Source of the DNA: Ruminococcus flavefaciens
GTDB taxonomy: Bacteria; Bacillota; Clostridia; Oscillospirales; Ruminococcaceae
Length of the DNA stretch: 7,627 nucleotides
Reading direction: 5' to 3'
NCBI GenBank assembly: GCA_902792495.1
Contig: CADBAC010000054.1
Span: forward strand, 1-7,627
Part shown: positions 4,833 to 7,627 of the stretch, piece by piece
Numbering within the stretch: the stretch's first letter is position 1
How the letters are laid out: every line of letters begins with the position of its first letter
Position numbers and translations under genes: made by a program
Notes under the pieces: generated by a model
Told to the model about the DNA's origin: nothing
The model's input: the letters and a program-made list of their open reading frames with translations, nothing else
The model's database searches: none

Positions 4833-7031
4833 TCACTGATCTGTGCTCAGCATATTTTTAAGGCAGGTATACCGTCTGGTACGGCGGTTATTTGCTACCA
4901 TTCTTGATATATCTTCTTCGGAGCCGATGATTATGAGAAGCTTCTTGGCTCTTGTAACGGCTGTGTACAGCAGATTTCTGTAGCACAGCTTCTCGAATGA
5001 ACCGAGAAGGGGCATTATCACTGCTTCAAATTCACAGCCCTGACTTTTGTGGACGGTAACAGCATACGCAAGCTCTATCTGGTCGAGGGTGTCGAAAGGA
5101 TAGGCGGTAAGGCGGCCGTCGAAGTCGATGATGGCATTGCGTGTCATCATGTTGATATTGATTATCTTGCCGATATCGCCGTTGAACACTCCCGTGCCCT
5201 GTTCTTCGTCCTTTTTCCAGATGATATCGTAGTTGTTGCGGGTCTGCATGACCTTGTCGCCAAGACGGAAGGTGAAAAGTTTTCCCTTGACTTCCGGCTT
5301 TTTGTCGTCGTGGGGATTTATCTTCTCCTGCAAAAGCTTGTTCATCTCCACAGTGCCGAGAGTGCCTTTGCGTGAGGGAGCGATTATCTGGATATCGTCA
5401 ACAGGGGAGTAGTTGTAGGCTTTGGGAAGTCTCGTCCTTGCAAGGTCCACCAGCAGTTCGCTGACTGCTTCGGGGGAATTCCTCTTGAAAAAGAAGAAAT
5501 CGCTGTCCTTGCGTGAAAGGTCGGGGAGTTCGCCCGAAACTATCTTGTGGGCGTTGGTTACGATACAGCTTTTTCTCGCCTGACGGAAGATCTCCTGAAG
5601 CTTTATCACGGTCACAGCCTGACTTGCGATAAGGTCGCCGAGGAGGTTGCCTGCGCCTACTGACGGAAGCTGGTCGCTGTCGCCTACCATTATGAGTTTG
5701 CATCCCAGTCTCAGGGCACGGAGCAGCTTCTCAAAGAGCAGCACGTCCACCATTGACATCTCGTCGATGACAATTACATCGCAGTCGAGGGGATTGTTCT
5801 CATTATGGGCGAAAGTAAGCCTGCCGCCCTTGTCGTAGACTACTTCAAGGAGACGGTGGATAGTCTTTGACTCGTAGCCGGTCAGGTCGGACATACGCTT
5901 TGCGGCACGGCCTGTGGGAGCGGTGAGAAGCACACGCAGTCCACGCTTTTCAAATATGGATATGATAGCGTTGAGAGTGGTGGTCTTACCTGTACCGGGG
6001 CCGCCTGTGAGTATCATAAGTCCACGGGAAACAGCCGAAGTGATGGCACGTCTCTGGAGTTCCTCATACTCTATGCCGTGCTCCTCCTGCTCGATATCTA
6101 TAAGCGCATCGAAGTCGAAATCTTCGGGGGATGTGAAGTCTTTCAGCACCTTTATCCTGTCGGCGATGAAGCTTTCGGCGTGGTAGTAATCGGGGAGATA
6201 AACGTACTCACGCTCATTCTTGATATATTCAAACAGCTCATCGTCATCGAGGGCGGCGTTGTAGGAGCTGTAGAAATCTTTCTCACTGATGCCAAGTGCA
6301 TTTTCAGCCTTTGTCAGCAGCACATCCAGAGGAAGGCAGGAGTGGCCGAGAGTCGTATTGGCACGGAGTATGTACTGCAATCCTGCGATAACACGCTTGT
6401 CGGAGTTTTTCGGGATGTGCAGGTCGTGGGCGATGGTATCGGCTTTCTTGAATTCAAGATCAATGTTTTCGCCGCAGAGAAGATAAGGGTTAAGCTTGAG
6501 CAGTTCCATTGCATCGGGGCCGTATTTCTGGTAAGTCCTCATGGCGATGCCCGATTTCACACCGTAATTTGAAAGGTATGACATTATGCATCTCAGAGAG
6601 AAAAGCTTTCTTGCTTCATTGGCGATATCCTCGCATTTCTGAGCGGAAATGCCCTTTATCTCGCTTAGGCGGTAGGGATCGTGCTCCATGATATCCAGCG
6701 TCTTTTCGCCGAAAACCGCAACTATCTTCTTTGCAAGTCCGGGACCTATGCCCTTTACAGCGCCCGAGCCCAGATACTTTTCGATGTTCACAACAGTGTC
6801 GGGGAGCTTTCTCTCGCAGTATTCCGCCCTGAACTGAGTTCCGAAGCGGCGGTGGGTATCGTAGTAGCCCTCAAGGATAAGGCCTTCGCCCTCCTCGATA
6901 TCGCCTATCTCGCCGACGACGGTAATCAGCTCGCCGCCTGCGTCCAGATCGAGAACTACGTAGCCGTTTGCTTCGTTTTTGAAAAGCACGTTTTCGACAG
7001 TTCCCTCAACGTGCAGCAGTTTCTGCTCCAT
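4833..7031 (-). CDS. recD2: RecD2 (YrrC-type) superfamily 1B DNA helicase
   Basis: This 732-residue protein is the size and architecture of RecD2, a 5'-to-3' DNA helicase of bacteria lacking RecBCD that acts in repair and at replication forks. It has an N-terminal OB-like domain (about 5-75), helix-hairpin-helix elements (GSGAVKGIGPGLA at 88-100, LSEIKGISAQ at 122-131), Walker A GGPGTGKT (343-350), motif Ia APTGRAA (371-377), Walker B DEMSM (423-427), motif III GDSDQLPSVGAG (450-461), LQEIFRQA (478-485), motif V AVTVHKSQG (657-665) and motif VI YTAVTRAKK (689-697). All catalytic residues appear intact. AGGAGG lies six bases before the ATG, which is preceded by a leader of about 90 nt and a promoter. 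It is first in a close-packed cluster with mreB, probably co-transcription with no direct functional link. Identification is secure. Confidence 0.97.
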   Translation of the reverse strand: MEQKLLHVEGTVENVLFKNEANGYVVLDLDAGGELITVVGEIGDIEEGEGLILEGYYDTHRRFGTQFRAEYCERKLPDTVVNIEKYLGSGAVKGIGPGLAKKIVAVFGEKTLDIMEHDPYRLSEIKGISAQKCEDIANEARKLFSLRCIMSYLSNYGVKSGIAMRTYQKYGPDAMELLKLNPYLLCGENIDLEFKKADTIAHDLHIPKNSDKRVIAGLQYILRANTTLGHSCLPLDVLLTKAENALGISEKDFYSSYNAALDDDELFEYIKNEREYVYLPDYYHAESFIADRIKVLKDFTSPEDFDFDALIDIEQEEHGIEYEELQRRAITSAVSRGLMILTGGPGTGKTTTLNAIISIFEKRGLRVLLTAPTGRAAKRMSDLTGYESKTIHRLLEVVYDKGGRLTFAHNENNPLDCDVIVIDEMSMVDVLLFEKLLRALRLGCKLIMVGDSDQLPSVGAGNLLGDLIASQAVTVIKLQEIFRQARKSCIVTNAHKIVSGELPDLSRKDSDFFFFKRNSPEAVSELLVDLARTRLPKAYNYSPVDDIQIIAPSRKGTLGTVEMNKLLQEKINPHDDKKPEVKGKLFTFRLGDKVMQTRNNYDIIWKKDEEQGTGVFNGDIGKIININMMTRNAIIDFDGRLTAYPFDTLDQIELAYAVTVHKSQGCEFEAVIMPLLGSFEKLCYRNLLYTAVTRAKKLLIIIGSEEDISRMVANNRRTRRYTCLKNMLSTDQ

Positions 7032-7069
7032 AGTCCCCCTCCTCGAAAAGTCATAATTTCAGGACTTAT

Positions 7070-7118
7070 CGGCTATATACGGACGTTTCTGCGACATCCG
7101 CATACCTGCGGACAAGCC
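7070..7118 (-). promoter_or_regulatory. Structured recD2 leader with two mutually exclusive hairpins
   Basis: In the minus-strand transcript TCCGCA (7112-7107) can pair with TGCGGA (7102-7097), or CGGATGT (7100-7094) can pair with ACGTCCG (7086-7080, one G-U). The two helices share CGGA and cannot coexist. GGCT (7118-7115) and AGCC (7074-7071) could close the element. No T-tract follows, so it is not a simple terminator. I match it to no known riboswitch, and such short helices may arise by chance. Confidence 0.4.
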
Positions 7119-7130
7119 TAATCACTATAC

Positions 7131-7159
7131 ATTATACTATATTTCGGCGGTAAAATCAA
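7131..7159 (-). promoter_or_regulatory. Sigma-A promoter for the recD2-mreB cluster
   Basis: On the minus strand TTGATT (7159-7154, four of six) and TATAAT (7136-7131, six of six) are spaced by exactly 17 bases. The -35 box lies inside the last codons of the upstream membrane-protein gene. The predicted start near 7124 gives a leader of about 90 nt. Confidence 0.8.
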
Positions 7160-7478
7160 TTATTTTCTGCACGAAATTTTCATTTTTTTCATTTACAATA
7201 TTGGCACGTTCGGGAAATTCTGCGCAGAATCGGGCGCAAACCGCCTTTGCAAGGCAGTCCTCGCCGCACTCGATGAGCAGTATTTTAGTGACGCAGCATT
7301 CCTCGGTGGCAAAGAGATAGGCGGTATACCGCAGTTTTTCTTCCAGCTGTGGATCGTCGCTCCTTACGATCACAGTCAGGGGAACGGCTTTGACTTTAGG
7401 ACAGCAAAGCAGACAAATGACCTCAGTCACAGCGATCACGGCCAGTATGACAGCGGCAATGAGTACAGGTATATCCAT
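7137..7478 (-). CDS. Small cysteine-rich single-pass membrane protein, unknown
   Basis: I do not recognise this 113-residue protein. Residues 4-26 form one hydrophobic helix; the lysines just after it (CCPKVK, 25-30) predict that the remaining domain faces the cytoplasm. That domain alternates strand-like and helix-like stretches (AVPLTVIVRS at 31-40, KILLIECGED at 65-74), suggesting a small alpha/beta fold. It has nine cysteines: 22, 25, 26, 61, 62, 71, 75, 81 and 85. The last four are spaced 4, 6 and 4 apart, so C71/C75 and C81/C85 would each sit on one helix face, possibly binding metal or a cofactor. The start is supported by AGGGAG eight bases upstream. It precedes recD2, which has its own promoter, so a shared role is not implied. 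The protein is real by frame, RBS and composition; its function is unknown. Confidence 0.82.
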   Translation of the reverse strand: MDIPVLIAAVILAVIAVTEVICLLCCPKVKAVPLTVIVRSDDPQLEEKLRYTAYLFATEECCVTKILLIECGEDCLAKAVCARFCAEFPERANIVNEKNENFVQKIIDFTAEI

Positions 7479-7510
7479 GTTGATCTCTCCCTATATGTAA
7501 TATACCCTAT

Positions 7511-7538
7511 ATTATGCTGAAAGCGGAGAAAGTGGCAA
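7511..7538 (-). promoter_or_regulatory. Probable promoter of the small membrane protein gene
   Basis: On the minus strand TTGCCA (7538-7533, five of six) and CATAAT (7516-7511, five of six) are 16 bases apart. A second TATATT lies at 7504-7499 but has no good -35 partner. Confidence 0.55.
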
Positions 7539-7576
7539 TAAAAATGAGCCCCCGCAGACCTAACCTCGGTACTCAT
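7536..7576 (-). terminator. Possible imperfect terminator hairpin upstream of the small membrane gene
   Basis: On the minus strand ATGAG (7576-7572) pairs with CTCAT (7548-7544), with partial extension inward, and is followed by TTTTTATT. The loop is large and the stem short. It could end a gene lying beyond the right edge. Confidence 0.35.
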
Positions 7577-7600
7577 ACAGAAACTTTATACGCATTTATC

Positions 7601-7627
7601 GGGGAAAACCTTTCTGAGGAAAGGTTC
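7601..7627 (-). terminator. Hairpin at the right edge, probable terminator or intergenic palindrome
   Basis: A perfect 8-bp stem, AACCTTTC (7607-7614) with GAAAGGTT (7619-7626), has a four-base loop. GGGGA lies outside its low-coordinate arm, so the stem may extend past the window. Read on the minus strand it is followed by TTCCCC, which is not a good T-tract, so it may be a mobile or structural palindrome instead. Confidence 0.5.

Noticed and set aside
4293..4907. Plus-strand frame of 204 codons opposite mreB
   Set aside because: It is antisense to a clearly conserved actin-family gene and has no RBS or recognisable domain.
7544..7627. Plus-strand open frame of 28 codons to the right edge, starting MSPRRPNLGT
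   Set aside because: The nearest purine-rich site is about 15 bases upstream, too far, and the stretch overlaps minus-strand hairpins; it would need more sequence to judge.
1..7627. CRISPR array, insertion sequence or prophage genes
   Set aside because: No regularly spaced repeats, transposase motifs, integrase or phage structural proteins are visible.

Overview
The window looks like chromosomal DNA from a Gram-positive anaerobic Clostridia member, most likely a Ruminococcus or close relative. The evidence is a secreted protein built from Ruminococcus-style dockerin repeats (loop motif followed by DAS-x-IL-x-YY), threonine-rich surface linkers, strong AGGAGG ribosome binding sites, a PASTA lipoprotein, an MreB/Mbl homologue and a RecD2 helicase. 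Genus is inferred from these traits and not proven. Every gene I can support is on the minus strand, so transcription runs from high to low coordinates.

Right to left (transcription order): a hairpin at the right edge probably ends an upstream gene outside the window. A small, cysteine-rich, single-pass membrane protein (7137-7478) follows with its own promoter. A sigma-A-type promoter inside the end of that gene then drives a roughly 90-nt leader with two mutually exclusive hairpins, followed by a tight cluster: recD2 (SF1B helicase), mreB/mbl (actin-like cytoskeleton), a bitopic membrane protein with a Thr/Glu-rich linker, and a PASTA lipoprotein with a tyrosine-rich tail. Gaps in the cluster are 24, 5 and 40 bases, and a hairpin terminator closes it. 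The last three genes look like a cell-envelope module: a cytoplasmic filament, a membrane-anchored protein with a long extracytoplasmic arm, and a surface lipoprotein of a family that usually binds peptidoglycan fragments or precursors.

Next comes a gene-poor stretch of about 350 bases (1885-2231) with diverged hairpin repeats. It is followed by a monocistronic Mrp/NBP35-type Fe-S carrier ATPase (near-consensus promoter, four tandem in-frame stops, apparently short C-terminus) and a secreted protein made of two dockerin-like modules with no catalytic domain.

The left end holds a complete genetic switch: a 19-bp tandem repeat, a perfect-consensus promoter (TTGACA-17-TATAAT), an FMN riboswitch aptamer, an intrinsic terminator, and a strong RBS in front of a gene that runs off the left edge. 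The 45 visible residues of that gene do not resemble any riboflavin biosynthesis or transport protein I know, which makes it the clearest open question here.
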